Positions 24,213-34,823 of a stretch of DNA of 64,000 bases are shown piece by piece (position 1 is the stretch's first letter; every line of letters starts with the position of its first letter). The notes under the pieces are model-generated. The model did no database searches. It saw nothing but the letters and a program-made list of their open reading frames with translations, and was not told the DNA's origin. Source of the DNA: Rubrivivax gelatinosus (lineage in GTDB: Bacteria > Pseudomonadota > Gammaproteobacteria > Burkholderiales > Burkholderiaceae_C); assembly GCF_004340905.1 (NCBI RefSeq), contig NZ_SLXD01000001.1, positions 248,001-312,000 of the forward strand, given 5' to 3'. A program made the translations under genes and the position numbers.

Positions 24213-24890
24213 TCAACCCCGCGCAGACAACTTCGCTTTTTCGTCGCGGATTTCCGCCTTTTTTCTGGCCCCCTCGGGGACCATGGAATAAAGCGCCTCC
24301 AACTCTCTTGGCTCAGATATCCCCTTTTTGACGACAAAGTTAAGCAATTCAAACATTTTCGAGGCAATGTGATCAAAGTCATCATCGCACATTTCCCCTG
24401 GATGAACCGCATTGTTTCCTGTTATTCGCACCGTATCCGCAACCTTAACAACCAAAGGCGGGATGGTATTTTTTGCAGCCAAAGACCTAATGTCTTCATT
24501 TATGTTCACCCCCTCCTCGCCCAAATGTCTACACAGCTTCTGCAGACCAAGCCTGAGTAATGCCGCCGCCCCTCTCGGCGACTTTGAGAAAATCCGAGCG
24601 GCCTCACAGTAGTCTCTCACCACATCCTCAGGCATATCAACCTCTGGCAGCGGCGCAGTACCGAAGTCCGGATAAACCATCTCACCAGAATTCGGCTTCA
24701 AATTGCCATGCACATTCTTTGTGTCATACGCCAACCAAAGGCTCGCTTTTCGGCACCTGGAGCAAGTAGCCTCAAGATATTTAGTTATCGCCTGCCTGTT
24801 TACTAGCCAAGCCCAGTCCATGTGCGCGTATGTGCCGCAGAAAGGACAATGAAAAGCTTCAATGGTTATTTCAGGCGCAACATAATTCAT
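24213..24890 (-). CDS. DUF4145 domain protein with N-terminal zinc ribbon
   Basis: The 225-residue protein begins with a zinc ribbon (Cys15/Cys18 CPFC and Cys43/Cys46 CSRC). A DUF4145 domain follows: SPRGAAALLRLGLQKLCRHLGEEG, NINEDIRSLAA, then VRITGNNAVHPGEM. DUF4145 is a HEPN-like domain often found next to or fused to restriction and other defence proteins. GC is near 48% in places. An in-frame GTG two codons upstream is possible, but the ATG at 24890 is simpler. It forms a low-GC islet with the neighbouring HEPN protein. Confidence 0.8.
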   Translation of the reverse strand: MNYVAPEITIEAFHCPFCGTYAHMDWAWLVNRQAITKYLEATCSRCRKASLWLAYDTKNVHGNLKPNSGEMVYPDFGTAPLPEVDMPEDVVRDYCEAARIFSKSPRGAAALLRLGLQKLCRHLGEEGVNINEDIRSLAAKNTIPPLVVKVADTVRITGNNAVHPGEMCDDDFDHIASKMFELLNFVVKKGISEPRELEALYSMVPEGARKKAEIRDEKAKLSARG

Positions 24891-25464
24891 TAACACACCT
24901 TTGATTCACTGCCTATCGCGACTAAAGATTTTGCATCAGGCTTGATGAAAGGCGCTGCTCCGCCACCAATCGAACCTATACGGCGCGTGCCCGCTTGGCG
25001 CGGGCGATAAGCAGTGTCGCGCCGCGGGCGTGATGGCAATGTAAGGTGGCATCCCTACTGCGACAACGACTGCGCAGAGGAGGACGCCAGACTGCGGATG
25101 CGGCGTTGCCTTCAATCGACGCGTCACAGCCACGCCGTGGTGACGGTGGCACGTCGAGCGATACTAGTAAGTCGACCAACTGCTCCAACCGCCCGCCTTT
25201 GATGAACGAGCGGACATCCCCACCCCACCCCGCCCTGCCGCGGACGCCGGGTGGCCGGTGGAGTGAAGTATTAGGAGGAGGCCCGGCGCAGCCGGGCCGG
25301 GGGACATGAACGGAACCGGCCACCCGGTGGCCGCGGCACGCCGCAGTCGGTCGCGGACGAGACGCCAGGAACTCCGCGACTCACGCGAAGAACCGGACAG
25401 CCGAACAGGCAGCGCCAGAAGCCAGGGCAGCGCCACCCTCATACGCAAGAAACCAGAAGCGCCC
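24891..25464. other. 574-base gap with hairpins, no gene supported
   Basis: The gap lies between the DUF4145 gene and hpd. GC rises back to the window level across it. Frames through it look like noise. It contains a GC hairpin (GCCCGC...GCGGGC, about 24990-25006) and the nested inverted repeat at 25247-25327 listed separately. It could be a scar of past insertion at the islet border. Confidence 0.5.
25247..25327. repeat. nested inverted repeat
   Basis: Perfect 13-base arms CCGGGTGGCCGGT (25247-25259) and its reverse complement (25315-25327) enclose a second perfect hairpin, GGCCCGGC-GCA-GCCGGGCC (25280-25298). It lies 138 bases beyond the hpd stop codon on the minus strand. It could serve as a terminator or be the remnant of a palindromic mobile element. 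There is no T-tract. Confidence 0.55.
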
Positions 25465-26559
25465 CTACGCCCCCACCTTCAACGCCCCCCGCCGAATCTG
25501 ATCCCGCTCCAGGCTCTCGAACAGCGCCTTGAAGTTGCCTTCGCCAAACCCCTCCTCGCGACGCCGCTCGATGAACTCGAAGAACACCGGCCCGAGCAGC
25601 GTCTCCGAGAAGATCTGCAGCAGCAGCCGCTTGTCGCCGCCCGTTGTCGAACCGTCGACCAGGATGCCGCGCGCCTGCAGCGGCGGCACCTGCAGGCCGT
25701 GGCCGGGCAGGCGTTCGTCGAGCATCTGGTAGTAGATGTCGTTGGGCGCCGTCATCAGCGGCACGCCGGCCATCTGCAGCGCGTCGACGGTGGCCACCAG
25801 GTCGTCGGTCAGCAGCGCGATGTGCTGGATGCCCTCGCCGCTGAACTTCATCAAGAACTCCTCGATCTGGCCGCTGCCGCCCTTGCCCGACTCCTCGTTC
25901 AGCGGAATGCGGATCAGCCCGTCGGGCGCGGTCATCGCGCGGCTCGTCAGGCCCGTGTACTCGCCCTGGATGTCGAAGTAGCGGATCTCGCGGAAGTTGA
26001 ACAGCCGCTCGTAGAAGCCGCCCCAGAACGCCATGCGCCCGCGGTAGACGTTGTGCGTCAGGTGGTCGATGACGCGCAGGCCGTGGCCCCGCGGGTGGCG
26101 TGCCGCCGGGTCGGCATAACCGGGCAGGAACTCGAAGTCGATGTCGTAGATGCTCTTGCCGTCCTCGAAGCGGTCGATCAGGTACAGCGCCGCGCCGCCG
26201 ATGCCGCGGATGGCCGGCAGGCGCAGCTCCATCGGCCCGGTGGGCACGTCGATCGGCTGCGCGCCCAGCTCCAGCGCACGCGCGTAGGCGTGGTGCGAGT
26301 CGCGCACGCGGAAGGCCAGCGCGCAGGCGCAGGGCCCGTGCTCGGCAGCGAAGTAGCCGGCCAGGCTCTTGGGCTCGCGGTTGACGATGAAGTTGATGTC
26401 GCCCTGGCGGTACAGGACGACGTCCTTGCTGCGGTGGCGGGCGACGAGCGCGAAGCCCATCTTCTCGAACAGCGGCTCCAGGACGTTCGGCGTCGGCGAG
26501 GCGAACTCGACGAACTCGAAGCCCTGCAGCCCCATCGGGTTGGGGAACAGGTCGGGCAT
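25465..26559 (-). CDS. hpd: 4-hydroxyphenylpyruvate dioxygenase
   Basis: This enzyme converts 4-hydroxyphenylpyruvate to homogentisate in tyrosine breakdown, using Fe(II) and O2. The 364-residue length fits the bacterial enzyme. The three iron ligands can be placed: His166 in [10 protein letters not shown], His246 in GIQHIAL and Glu328 in VFFEFIERR. The C-terminal gate helix region ([19 protein letters not shown]) is also typical. The start [19 protein letters not shown] is standard. No homogentisate dioxygenase gene lies in the window, so the rest of the pathway is encoded elsewhere. Confidence 0.96.
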   Translation of the reverse strand: MPDLFPNPMGLQGFEFVEFASPTPNVLEPLFEKMGFALVARHRSKDVVLYRQGDINFIVNREPKSLAGYFAAEHGPCACALAFRVRDSHHAYARALELGAQPIDVPTGPMELRLPAIRGIGGAALYLIDRFEDGKSIYDIDFEFLPGYADPAARHPRGHGLRVIDHLTHNVYRGRMAFWGGFYERLFNFREIRYFDIQGEYTGLTSRAMTAPDGLIRIPLNEESGKGGSGQIEEFLMKFSGEGIQHIALLTDDLVATVDALQMAGVPLMTAPNDIYYQMLDERLPGHGLQVPPLQARGILVDGSTTGGDKRLLLQIFSETLLGPVFFEFIERRREEGFGEGNFKALFESLERDQIRRGALKVGA

Positions 26560-26874
26560 GGATGTCTCCGTGGGGAACGGTTGAAAGCGTGCGGCGGGGC
26601 TCAGCAGCCCGGCGGCGCGCACGCGATCCCGCGCACGGAGACGGCCAGGTGGCCGCCGAAGGTCATCGCCAGCGCGGCGGCCCGCTCGTGTGCACGGCGA
26701 CCCCGGCGCGCCAGGGGCGCGCAGCGACGGAGACAGGCGGGGGAGCGGGTGGCGGGCATCGTGCGATGGCAGGGGAACCGCGGCGCGCGCCACCGGCGCG
26801 CCGCCTTGCCTGCCGGATGCCAGCCTAAGCCCGGGCCGGGGGCGTCGGCCTCGGGATAAACGCCGGGGCGGCGC
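26560..26874. other. 315-base gap between hpd and the molbindin gene
   Basis: No gene is supported. The region carries the hpd promoter (minus strand) and GC-rich inverted sequences (GGCGCGCGCC...GGCGCGCC, about 26785-26803) that could end molbindin transcription. Frames through it are low-complexity Arg/Ala-rich shadows. Confidence 0.45.
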
Positions 26875-27306
26875 TCAGGCCTTCGGTACGCCGAGCACCA
26901 CGTGCGAAGCCTTGATGACCGCCGTGGCCGCCACGCCCGGCGCCAGGCCCAGATCCTTCACGGCTTCCTTGGTGACGATGGCGGCGATCTGCGCACCGCC
27001 CGGAAGCGTGATGACGACCTCGGCGTTCACCGCGCCGGTTTCGACGGCGCTGACGGTGCCGGCCAGCTGGTTGCGCGCCGACAGCTTCAGCTCGCTGTCG
27101 CCGGTCATCACGATGACCCAGGGCGCCTTGACCAGTGCCACCACCGGCTTGCCCGGGGCCAGCTCCAGGTCGGTGCAGCTGGCCAGCGTGACGATGGCCG
27201 TCAGGTGGTCGCCCGCACCCAGATCGACATGGACTTCGGCATTGACGGCACCGGCCTTGACCGCCGAGACGGTGCCGCGGAGAACGTTGCGAGCGCTGAT
27301 CTTCAT
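26875..27306 (-). CDS. two-domain molbindin (tandem TOBE/Mop protein)
   Basis: The 143-residue protein is two Mop domains: KISARNVLRGTVSAVKAGAVNAEV (1-70) and KLSARNQLAGTVSAVETGAVNAEV (about 73-140). Each SARN...G.V segment builds the oxyanion-binding site of molbindins, which store or buffer molybdate (or tungstate) in the cytoplasm. It diverges from modE, with ModE-type boxes between the two genes, so expression probably follows molybdate supply. Confidence 0.92.
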   Translation of the reverse strand: MKISARNVLRGTVSAVKAGAVNAEVHVDLGAGDHLTAIVTLASCTDLELAPGKPVVALVKAPWVIVMTGDSELKLSARNQLAGTVSAVETGAVNAEVVITLPGGAQIAAIVTKEAVKDLGLAPGVAATAVIKASHVVLGVPKA

Positions 27307-27340
27307 CGTGCTTCCTTTGTGTTGCAGGCTCTGACGGGTT

Positions 27341-27364
27341 TTTTGTAGTGTTGCCTACATAGAA
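27341..27364 (-). promoter_or_regulatory. candidate ModE box upstream of molbindin gene
   Basis: The plus-strand text GTAGTGTTGCCTACATAG contains CCTACATA (27354-27361), the same right half as the Escherichia coli ModE operator (which I recall as ending CGCCTACATAACG). The left half is degenerate. The site lies 35 bp upstream of the molbindin start, suited to control by ModE-molybdate. Confidence 0.6.
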
Positions 27365-27436
27365 TGTCGGGCACCCGACAGCGTCGGCCCGATGCAGCCC
27401 ACTCTAAGTGCCACGCCTATGGCGTTGCCACCATAA

Positions 27437-29149
<1,713 letters not shown>

Positions 29150-29171
29150 GCGCGACGCACGGAGCCCACCG

Positions 29172-29849
29172 ATGCCGTTCAGCAGCGAAGACTGGGGCGC
29201 GATCCGGCTGACGCTGGAGCTGGCGACGGTCGTCACCGCGCTGCTGCTCGTCATCGGCACGCCGATCGCGTGGTGGCTGGCACGCACGCGGTCTTGGTGG
29301 AAAGGCCCGGTCGGCGCCGTCGTCGCGCTGCCGCTGGTGCTGCCGCCGACGGTGCTGGGCTTCTACCTGCTGCTGGCGATGGGGCCGCACGGCCCCGTCG
29401 GCGCGTTCACCGAGTGGCTCGGCATCGGCCGGCTGCCGTTCACCTTCGCCGGGCTGGTGGTGGCGTCGGTGTTCTATTCGATGCCTTTCGTCGTGCAGCC
29501 GCTGCAGAACGCCTTCGAGGCGCTGGGCGACCGGCCGCTCGAAGCCGCGGCGACGCTGCGCGCCGGGCCGCTGGACACCTTCTTCAGCGTCGTCGTGCCG
29601 CTGGCACGGCCGGGTTTCCTCACCGCCTCCATCCTCGGCTTCGCGCACACCGTCGGCGAGTTCGGCGTCGTGCTGATGATCGGCGGCAACATCCCCGAGC
29701 AGACGCGTGTCGTCTCGGTGCAGATCTACGACCACGTCGAGGCGATGGAGTACGCCCAGGCCCACGGGCTGGCCGCCGGCATGGTGATCTTCAGCTTCGT
29801 CGTGCTGCTCGGGCTGTACACGCTGAACCCGTCGCGGAGGCGGGCATGA
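29172..29849 (+). CDS. modB: molybdate ABC transporter, permease
   Basis: This is a 225-residue inner-membrane permease with five predicted helices. It carries the binding-protein-dependent EAA-type loop [23 protein letters not shown] and, just beyond, [20 protein letters not shown], characteristic of Mod[16 protein letters not shown] near the first half is also typical. The stop overlaps the modC start (ATGA, 29846-29849). Confidence 0.95.
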   Translation: MPFSSEDWGAIRLTLELATVVTALLLVIGTPIAWWLARTRSWWKGPVGAVVALPLVLPPTVLGFYLLLAMGPHGPVGAFTEWLGIGRLPFTFAGLVVASVFYSMPFVVQPLQNAFEALGDRPLEAAATLRAGPLDTFFSVVVPLARPGFLTASILGFAHTVGEFGVVLMIGGNIPEQTRVVSVQIYDHVEAMEYAQAHGLAAGMVIFSFVVLLGLYTLNPSRRRA

Positions 29850-30973
29850 ACGCCGGCCGGCCCGAAGCGCAGGCGGTCGAACGTGCGGCCGAGCCGCGGG
29901 CGGCGATCGAAGCGCGTTTCGACGTCGATTACCCGGGCTTTCGCCTGCAGGCCGACCTGCAGCTGCCGGGCCGCGGCGTCACCGCGCTGTTCGGGCCTTC
30001 GGGCTCGGGCAAGACGACGCTGCTGCGTGCCATCGCCGGGCTGGAACGCCACCGCGGCCGGCTCGTCGTCGGCGGCGAGTGCTGGCAGGACGAGACACGC
30101 GGCCTCTTCGTGCCGACGCACAAACGCCCGGTCGGCGTCGTCTTCCAGGACGCCAGCCTGTTCGAGCACCTGACGGTGCGCGCCAACCTCGACTTCGGCC
30201 GCAAGCGCATCGCGGCGGCCGATCGCCGTGTCGATTTCGACGCCGCCGTCGAGCTGATGGGCATCGGCCACCTGCTGGAACGCCGGCCGGCGCACCTGTC
30301 GGGCGGCGAGCGCCAGCGTGTCGCCGTCGCGCGCGCCTTGCTGACCAGCCCGCGCCTGCTGCTGATGGACGAGCCGCTGGCCGCGCTGGACACGGCGCGC
30401 AAACGCGAGATCCTGCCCTTCCTCGAGAAGCTGCACGCCGAGCTGGACCTGCCCATCCTCTACGTCAGCCACGCGCCCGACGAGGTGGCGCGGCTGGCCG
30501 ACCACCTGGTGCTGCTGGACAGCGGCCGCGTCGTCGCGCACGGCCCGCTGGCCGAGCTGATGGCGCGGCTGGACCTGCCCACCGCGCAGGGCGAGGACGC
30601 CGGCGTCGTCATCGACGGCCGCGTTGTCGAACACGACGTGCACTACGGCCTGGTGACGATCGCCTTCCCCGGCGGGCGTGTGCAGGTGGCGCACGGGCCC
30701 GAGCCCGCCGGCCGGCGGCTGCGGCTGCAGGTGCGCGCGCGCGACGTCAGCGTCGCGCTCTCGCCCTCGGGCGACAGCTCGATCCTCAACCGCGTCGCCG
30801 CCACCGTCGTCGCCGAGGCGCCGGCCGACACGCCGGCGCACGTGCTGCTGCGCCTGGACGCCGGCGGCACGCCGCTGGTGGCACGCATCACCCGGCTGTC
30901 GCGCGACCAGCTCGGGCTGGTGCCGGGCTGCCCGGTGTGGGCGCAGATCAAGGCCGTCGCGCTCTTGGCTTGA
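29846..30973 (+). CDS. modC: molybdate ABC transporter, ATPase
   Basis: This is a 375-residue ABC ATPase with Walker [10 protein letters not shown] (about 51-59), Q-loop [11 protein letters not shown], signature [15 protein letters not shown], Walker B LLLMDEP and H-loop [11 protein letters not shown]-terminal TOBE domain (about 305-375, ending [16 protein letters not shown]) provides regulatory oxyanion binding as in other ModC proteins. The first 20 residues are an extra Glu/Ala-rich extension. The start is coupled to modB by a 4-bp overlap. Confidence 0.95.
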   Translation: MNAGRPEAQAVERAAEPRAAIEARFDVDYPGFRLQADLQLPGRGVTALFGPSGSGKTTLLRAIAGLERHRGRLVVGGECWQDETRGLFVPTHKRPVGVVFQDASLFEHLTVRANLDFGRKRIAAADRRVDFDAAVELMGIGHLLERRPAHLSGGERQRVAVARALLTSPRLLLMDEPLAALDTARKREILPFLEKLHAELDLPILYVSHAPDEVARLADHLVLLDSGRVVAHGPLAELMARLDLPTAQGEDAGVVIDGRVVEHDVHYGLVTIAFPGGRVQVAHGPEPAGRRLRLQVRARDVSVALSPSGDSSILNRVAATVVAEAPADTPAHVLLRLDAGGTPLVARITRLSRDQLGLVPGCPVWAQIKAVALLA

Positions 30974-30981
30974 GGACCGCG

Positions 30982-31839
30982 ATGAACACCCTGCCCGACC
31001 CCGAACTGCTGGCCCTGCTGCACGACGACGTTCCCTGCGGCGACCTGACGACCGAGGCGCTGGGCCTGGCCGCGGCGGCGCCGGCGCGGCTGGAGTTCCG
31101 CGCGCGCGCCGCGATGACGGTCTGCGCGACCGAGGAGGCCGAACGCCTGTTCGTGCTCGCCGGCGCCAGCGCGCGCCGCCTGGTGCCCAGCGGGCGCGCG
31201 GTCGCGGCGGGTGAGCGCCTGCTCGCCGCGCAAGGCCCGGTGCCGGCGCTGCACGCGGCCTGGAAGACGGCGCAGACGCTGGTCGAATGGGCCTCGGGCA
31301 TCGCCACCGCCAGTGCCACGCTGGTGGCCGCGGCGCGCGACAGCGGCCGCGCCGTGCCGGTGGCCTGCACGCGCAAGAACGTGCCGGGCACCAAGTGGCT
31401 GTCGGCCAAGGCGGTGCGCGCCGGCGGCGCGACGATGCACCGGCTGGGGCTGTCGGAGACGCTGCTCGTCTTCCCCGAACACCGGCTGTACCTGCGCGAG
31501 GCGCCGGCGGCCACGGTGGCGCGGCTGCACGCGGCCGAGCCCGAAAAGACGGTGGTCGTCGAGGTTCGCAGCGTCGACGAGGCGCTGGCCTGGGCCGAAG
31601 CCGGCGCCGACGTGCTGCAGCTGGAGAAGTTCAGCCCGGCGCTGGTGGCCGAGTGCCACACGCGGCTGCAGGCGCTGGCGCGGCGCCCGCGGCTGGCCGC
31701 AGCCGGCGGCGTCAACGCCACCAACGCCGCGGCCTACGCCGCCGCCGGGGCTGACCTGCTGGTCAGCTCCGCGCCCTACAGCGCGCCGCCCTGCGACGTG
31801 CGGGTCGAGTTCCATCCAGGCGACGCCGAGCTCGCCTGA
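30982..31839 (+). CDS. modD: ModD protein (NadC-like phosphoribosyltransferase fold)
   Basis: This 285-residue protein belongs to the quinolinate phosphoribosyltransferase fold: DVPCGDLTTEALGL at the N terminus, CTRKNVPGTKWLSAKAVRAGGATMHRLGLSE in the middle (active-site Arg/Lys region), and a late VDEALAWAEAGADVLQLEKFSP barrel strand. Such proteins in molybdate operons are called ModD and their reaction is unknown. It starts 8 bp after modC, so it is part of the same operon. A true NadC would not normally sit here. Confidence 0.88.
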   Translation: MNTLPDPELLALLHDDVPCGDLTTEALGLAAAAPARLEFRARAAMTVCATEEAERLFVLAGASARRLVPSGRAVAAGERLLAAQGPVPALHAAWKTAQTLVEWASGIATASATLVAAARDSGRAVPVACTRKNVPGTKWLSAKAVRAGGATMHRLGLSETLLVFPEHRLYLREAPAATVARLHAAEPEKTVVVEVRSVDEALAWAEAGADVLQLEKFSPALVAECHTRLQALARRPRLAAAGGVNATNAAAYAAAGADLLVSSAPYSAPPCDVRVEFHPGDAELA

Positions 31840-31857
31840 GGCCGAAGGAGGATGCCG

Positions 31858-32247
31858 ATGGCCCGCGACCCCAGCGCCCCGCCGCCGCCCTGCCGCATGG
31901 GGCAGCCGCCCACCGACTGGCGGCATCTGCTGCCCGACACGCTGCGCGCCCTGGTGGTGCCGCCGCAGCGCTGCGAACACCACGCCGACGACGAACTGCC
32001 GGCCGAACGCACGCTGGGCTACGCCGCCGACGGCACGCCGAGCTTCTGCACCAGCCGCCACCGCCTGGCCGCGCCGGCGTCCGACGACGACGAGGAGTTC
32101 GTCGAAACGACTTCGGTCACCGCCTGCACCACCGCCTGGCGGCTGCACGACGGCCGCTGGCTGGTGCACGAGTCGGTGCTGCACTACGGCCGCTGCCCGC
32201 CCGAAGAAACCGCGCGCTACTACCTGTCGGAGACGATGCCACGATGA
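31858..32247 (+). CDS. hypothetical protein in the molybdate region
   Basis: The 129-residue soluble protein has Cys/His-containing segments (PPCRMGQPP, PPQRCEHHADDE, FCTSRHRL, TACTTAWRLHDGRWLVHESVLHYGRCPPEE). The start at 31858 was chosen because AAGGAGG (31845-31851) is 6 bp upstream; the ATG at 31852 would leave no spacing. Its stop overlaps the next binding-protein gene start (32244-32247). No family was recognised. Position between modD and a second transporter suggests a link to oxyanion handling. Confidence 0.65.
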   Translation: MARDPSAPPPPCRMGQPPTDWRHLLPDTLRALVVPPQRCEHHADDELPAERTLGYAADGTPSFCTSRHRLAAPASDDDEEFVETTSVTACTTAWRLHDGRWLVHESVLHYGRCPPEETARYYLSETMPR

Positions 32248-32993
32248 GAATCCCGCTGCCGGCGCGCTGGGGCGCCTTCATGCTGCCGCTGCTCGCGGCC
32301 TTCACCTTCGCCGCTGCGGCACGCGCCGAGCCGCCGATCGTCGCCGCCGGCGCCGGCTACAAGCGCCCGGTCACCGAACTCGCCCAGGCCTTCGAGGCGC
32401 GCAGCGGGTTCAAGCTCGAAGCCTCGTTCGGCAACATGGCGCAGGTGCTGGCGCTGGCCGCGCAGAGCACGCGTGTCGCGCTGATCCTCGGCGACCAGGC
32501 TTTCCTCGACGCCGCGCCGCTGCTGAAGGGCGCGCGCCTCGTGCCGGTCGGCGAAGGCCGGCTGGTGCTGGCCTGGGCCAAGGCCGCGCCGGCACCGGCC
32601 AAGGCCGAGGCGCTGGCCGAGCCGGCCTACGCCCGCATCGCGCTGCCCGATCCGACGCACGCCGTCTACGGCAAGGCGGCCACCGAGTTCCTGCAACGCA
32701 GCGGCCTGGCCCCGGCGCTGAAGCCGCGGCTGATGACGGTGGCGACGGTGCCGCAGGTCTCGGCTTACCTCGTCAGCGGCGACGTCGACGCCGGCTTCAT
32801 CAACCTCACGGACGCGCTGGGCATCCGCGAGCGCATCGGCGGCTGGCTGGTGGTCGACGCGGCGCTGTATTCGCCGGTGCACATCGTCGCCGCCGTCGTG
32901 CCGGGGCACGAGGGCGACGCCGAGATCCAGGCCTTCGAGGCCTTCCTCGCGACGCCCGAGGCGCAGGCCCTGCTGCGCCGGCACGGGCTCTGA
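32244..32993 (+). CDS. second molybdate-type ABC transporter binding protein
   Basis: The 249-residue protein has a signal peptide ending AAAARAEP, then a ModA-like fold: VAAGAGYKRPVTELAQAFEARSGFKLEASFGNMAQVLALA, ARIALPDPTHAVYGKAATEFL, and late VSAYLVSGDVDAGFINLTDAL. It differs from ModA in the first ligand loop, so it could bind molybdate, tungstate or another oxyanion. It is coupled by overlap to the upstream hypothetical gene and precedes a ModB-like permease by 10 bp. Confidence 0.85.
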   Translation: MRIPLPARWGAFMLPLLAAFTFAAAARAEPPIVAAGAGYKRPVTELAQAFEARSGFKLEASFGNMAQVLALAAQSTRVALILGDQAFLDAAPLLKGARLVPVGEGRLVLAWAKAAPAPAKAEALAEPAYARIALPDPTHAVYGKAATEFLQRSGLAPALKPRLMTVATVPQVSAYLVSGDVDAGFINLTDALGIRERIGGWLVVDAALYSPVHIVAAVVPGHEGDAEIQAFEAFLATPEAQALLRRHGL

Positions 32994-33003
32994 CGCCGGC
33001 GCC

Positions 33004-33687
33004 GTGCCGGACGTGTTCGCCGCGCTGGCCGAGCCGGCGCTGCGTTCGGCGCTGGTGCTGTCGGCCCAGGTCGCGGCGCTGACGCTGCTGGTGCACGCGA
33101 CGCTGGGCACCGCGCTGGCGGCGGCGCTGGCGCGGCGCGGCTGGCGCGGGCGCGCGCTGCTCGACGGGCTGGTGACACTGCCGCTGGTGTTTCCGCCGGT
33201 GGCCACCGGCTTTCTGCTGCTGTGGCTGCTGGGCCGCCACGGCGTGGTCGGCGCGCCGCTGCGCGAGCACCTCGGGCTGGACTTCGTGTTCTCGTTTGCC
33301 GGCGTGCTGCTGGCCTCGGTGCTGGCCGGGCTGCCGCTGGTCGTCAAGCCGGTGCAGGCGGCGCTGGAGAGTGCCGCGGCACGGCTGGGCGAAGCGGCGC
33401 GCACGCTGGGCAAGAACGAGTGGCAGATCCTGCTGCAGGTGCTGCTGCCGGCAACCCGGCGCGCGCTCGCGGCCGGGCTGGCGCTGGGGCTGGCGCGTTC
33501 GGTCGGCGAGGTCGGCATCACGCTGATGCTGGGCGGCAACGTCGAGGGCCGCACGACGACGGTCTCGCTGGCGATCTACAACGCCGTGATGGGCGGCGAG
33601 TTCGCCCAGGCCGCGCTGCTGTCGGCGCTGCTCGGCGCGGTGGCGCTGGCGGTGTTCGCGGCGCTGCGGCGGCTGGAGGCCTTGTGA
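33004..33687 (+). CDS. second molybdate-type ABC transporter permease
   Basis: This is a 227-residue ModB-like permease with about five membrane helices. It shows LVTLPLVFPPVATGFLLLWLLGRHG, the EAA-like loop LGEAARTLGKNEWQILLQVLLP and SVGEVGITLMLGGNVEG. The start is GTG at 33004. The cognate ATPase is probably the convergent gene at 33903-34823, as no other ATPase is free nearby. The substrate is probably an oxyanion, unproven. Confidence 0.85.
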   Translation: MPDVFAALAEPALRSALVLSAQVAALTLLVHATLGTALAAALARRGWRGRALLDGLVTLPLVFPPVATGFLLLWLLGRHGVVGAPLREHLGLDFVFSFAGVLLASVLAGLPLVVKPVQAALESAAARLGEAARTLGKNEWQILLQVLLPATRRALAAGLALGLARSVGEVGITLMLGGNVEGRTTTVSLAIYNAVMGGEFAQAALLSALLGAVALAVFAALRRLEAL

Positions 33688-33714
33688 AGGCTGGCCGCGA
33701 GCCCCTCACCCCGA

Positions 33715-33738
33715 CCCTCTCCCGCAAGCGGGAGAGGG
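33715..33738. terminator. perfect hairpin, copy 1 of an intergenic repeat
   Basis: CCCTCTCCCGC and GCGGGAGAGGG form an 11-bp perfect stem with a 2-base loop just beyond the permease stop. The same stem recurs at 33825-33849. Without a T-tract it is probably a repeat-type or bidirectional terminator between convergent genes. Confidence 0.5.
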
Positions 33739-33824
33739 AACAGACAGCGGTGCCGGAACGGGCGCTGCGGGGGTGATCCGCCTGCCGAAGCCGACACCGA
33801 CCACCGACCGCCGCCGGTGACGTC

Positions 33825-33849
33825 CCCTCTCCCGCCCCGCGGGAGAGGG
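33825..33849. terminator. perfect hairpin, copy 2 of an intergenic repeat
   Basis: The same 11-bp stem as at 33715 with a CCC loop (33836-33838). It lies 54 bases beyond the stop of the minus-strand ATPase gene. The two copies bracket a 215-base convergent gap that holds no gene. Confidence 0.5.
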
Positions 33850-33902
33850 AGCTGGCGCTGGTGCCGGCGGGGACGGATGGCACGGGCACCGAGGCCCGGC
33901 CG

Positions 33903-34823
33903 CTACGAGACGCGGCCTGCCGACGACGCGGCTTCGATGCGCGGCGCCGCGGCGCTGACGAGCACCAGGTCACCGACGCGCCAGTCGCCATCGGCGGCAA
34001 TGCGGCAGCGCTGGCCGGCGGCCTCGACCTCGACGGCGCCGTCGGCATGCCGCGCGAGCACACGCGCCGGCACCCGCAGGCAGCCGTCGTCGGATGGCGG
34101 CGCGGCGGGCAGGTCCTGCTGCAGCCGGCCCTGCTCCAGCCGCAGCAGCCGGCCGGCCAGGCGCAGCGCCTCGGCCGGGTCGTGCGTGACCAGCAGCGCC
34201 GAAGGCCGGCCGTGGCCCGGGATGTCGCCGCGGCGCAGGCGCAGCAGGCCGTCCTGCAGTTCGTGGCGCAGCGCCGCGTCCAGCGACGACAGCGGTTCGT
34301 CGAGCAGCAGCAGCCTCGGCTGCGACGCCAGCGTGCGCGCCAGCGCCAGGCGCTGCTGCTGGCCGCCGGACAGCTGCTCGGGCCGGCGATCGGCCAGCGC
34401 CGCCAGCCCGGCCCAGTCCAGCCAGTCGCCGGCCAGGCGCCTGGGTGCGCCGGGCCGCAAGGCGAACTCGACGTTGCGCCGCGCCGTCATCTGCGGGAAC
34501 AGCGCATGGTCCTGGAAGACGAAACCGACACGGCGATGGCGCGTCGGCACGAAGACGCCGCGTGCGGCGTCGGACCAGCATTCGTCGCCCCAGTCGACCC
34601 GCCCGGCCTCGGGCCGCGCCAGCCCGGCGACCAGCCGCAGCAGCGTCGTCTTGCCGGCACCCGACGGCCCCAGCAGCGCCGCCCATTCGCCGGGCGCCAG
34701 GCGCAGCGCGACGTCCAGCCGCATCGGCCCGTGGGCCGAGGCCAGCGGCATCGCGACCTGGAGCTGCAGCGCACGCGGCGTTTCGTCGTCGTCGGCCGCT
34801 TGCGGCCGGGGCCAGAGTCTCAT
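33903..34823 (-). CDS. ABC transporter ATPase, molybdate/oxyanion type
   Basis: This is a 306-residue ModC-like ATPase. Walker A is GPSGAGKTT, with Q-loop VFQDHALFPQM, signature LSGGQQQRLALART, Walker B LLLLDEPLSSLD and H-loop VTHDPAE. The C-terminal 60 residues (CLRVPARVLARHADGAVEVEAAG) form a shortened TOBE-like domain. It probably powers the permease at 33004, although it is encoded convergently. Its start overlaps the stop of the CadR-type gene by four bases (34820-34823), an unexpected operon partner. Confidence 0.85.
   Translation of the reverse strand: MRLWPRPQAADDDETPRALQLQVAMPLASAHGPMRLDVALRLAPGEWAALLGPSGAGKTTLLRLVAGLARPEAGRVDWGDECWSDAARGVFVPTRHRRVGFVFQDHALFPQMTARRNVEFALRPGAPRRLAGDWLDWAGLAALADRRPEQLSGGQQQRLALARTLASQPRLLLLDEPLSSLDAALRHELQDGLLRLRRGDIPGHGRPSALLVTHDPAEALRLAGRLLRLEQGRLQQDLPAAPPSDDGCLRVPARVLARHADGAVEVEAAGQRCRIAADGDWRVGDLVLVSAAAPRIEAASSAGRVS

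Noticed and set aside
24976..25323. 115-residue minus-strand frame between hpd and the DUF4145 gene
   Set aside because: It crosses palindromic sequence, has no ribosome site and no recognisable family; it could be noise or a remnant, but a gene is not supported.
25306..26859. 517-residue plus-strand frame opposite hpd
   Set aside because: HPPD on the minus strand has all iron ligands; the plus-strand translation has no protein-like pattern.
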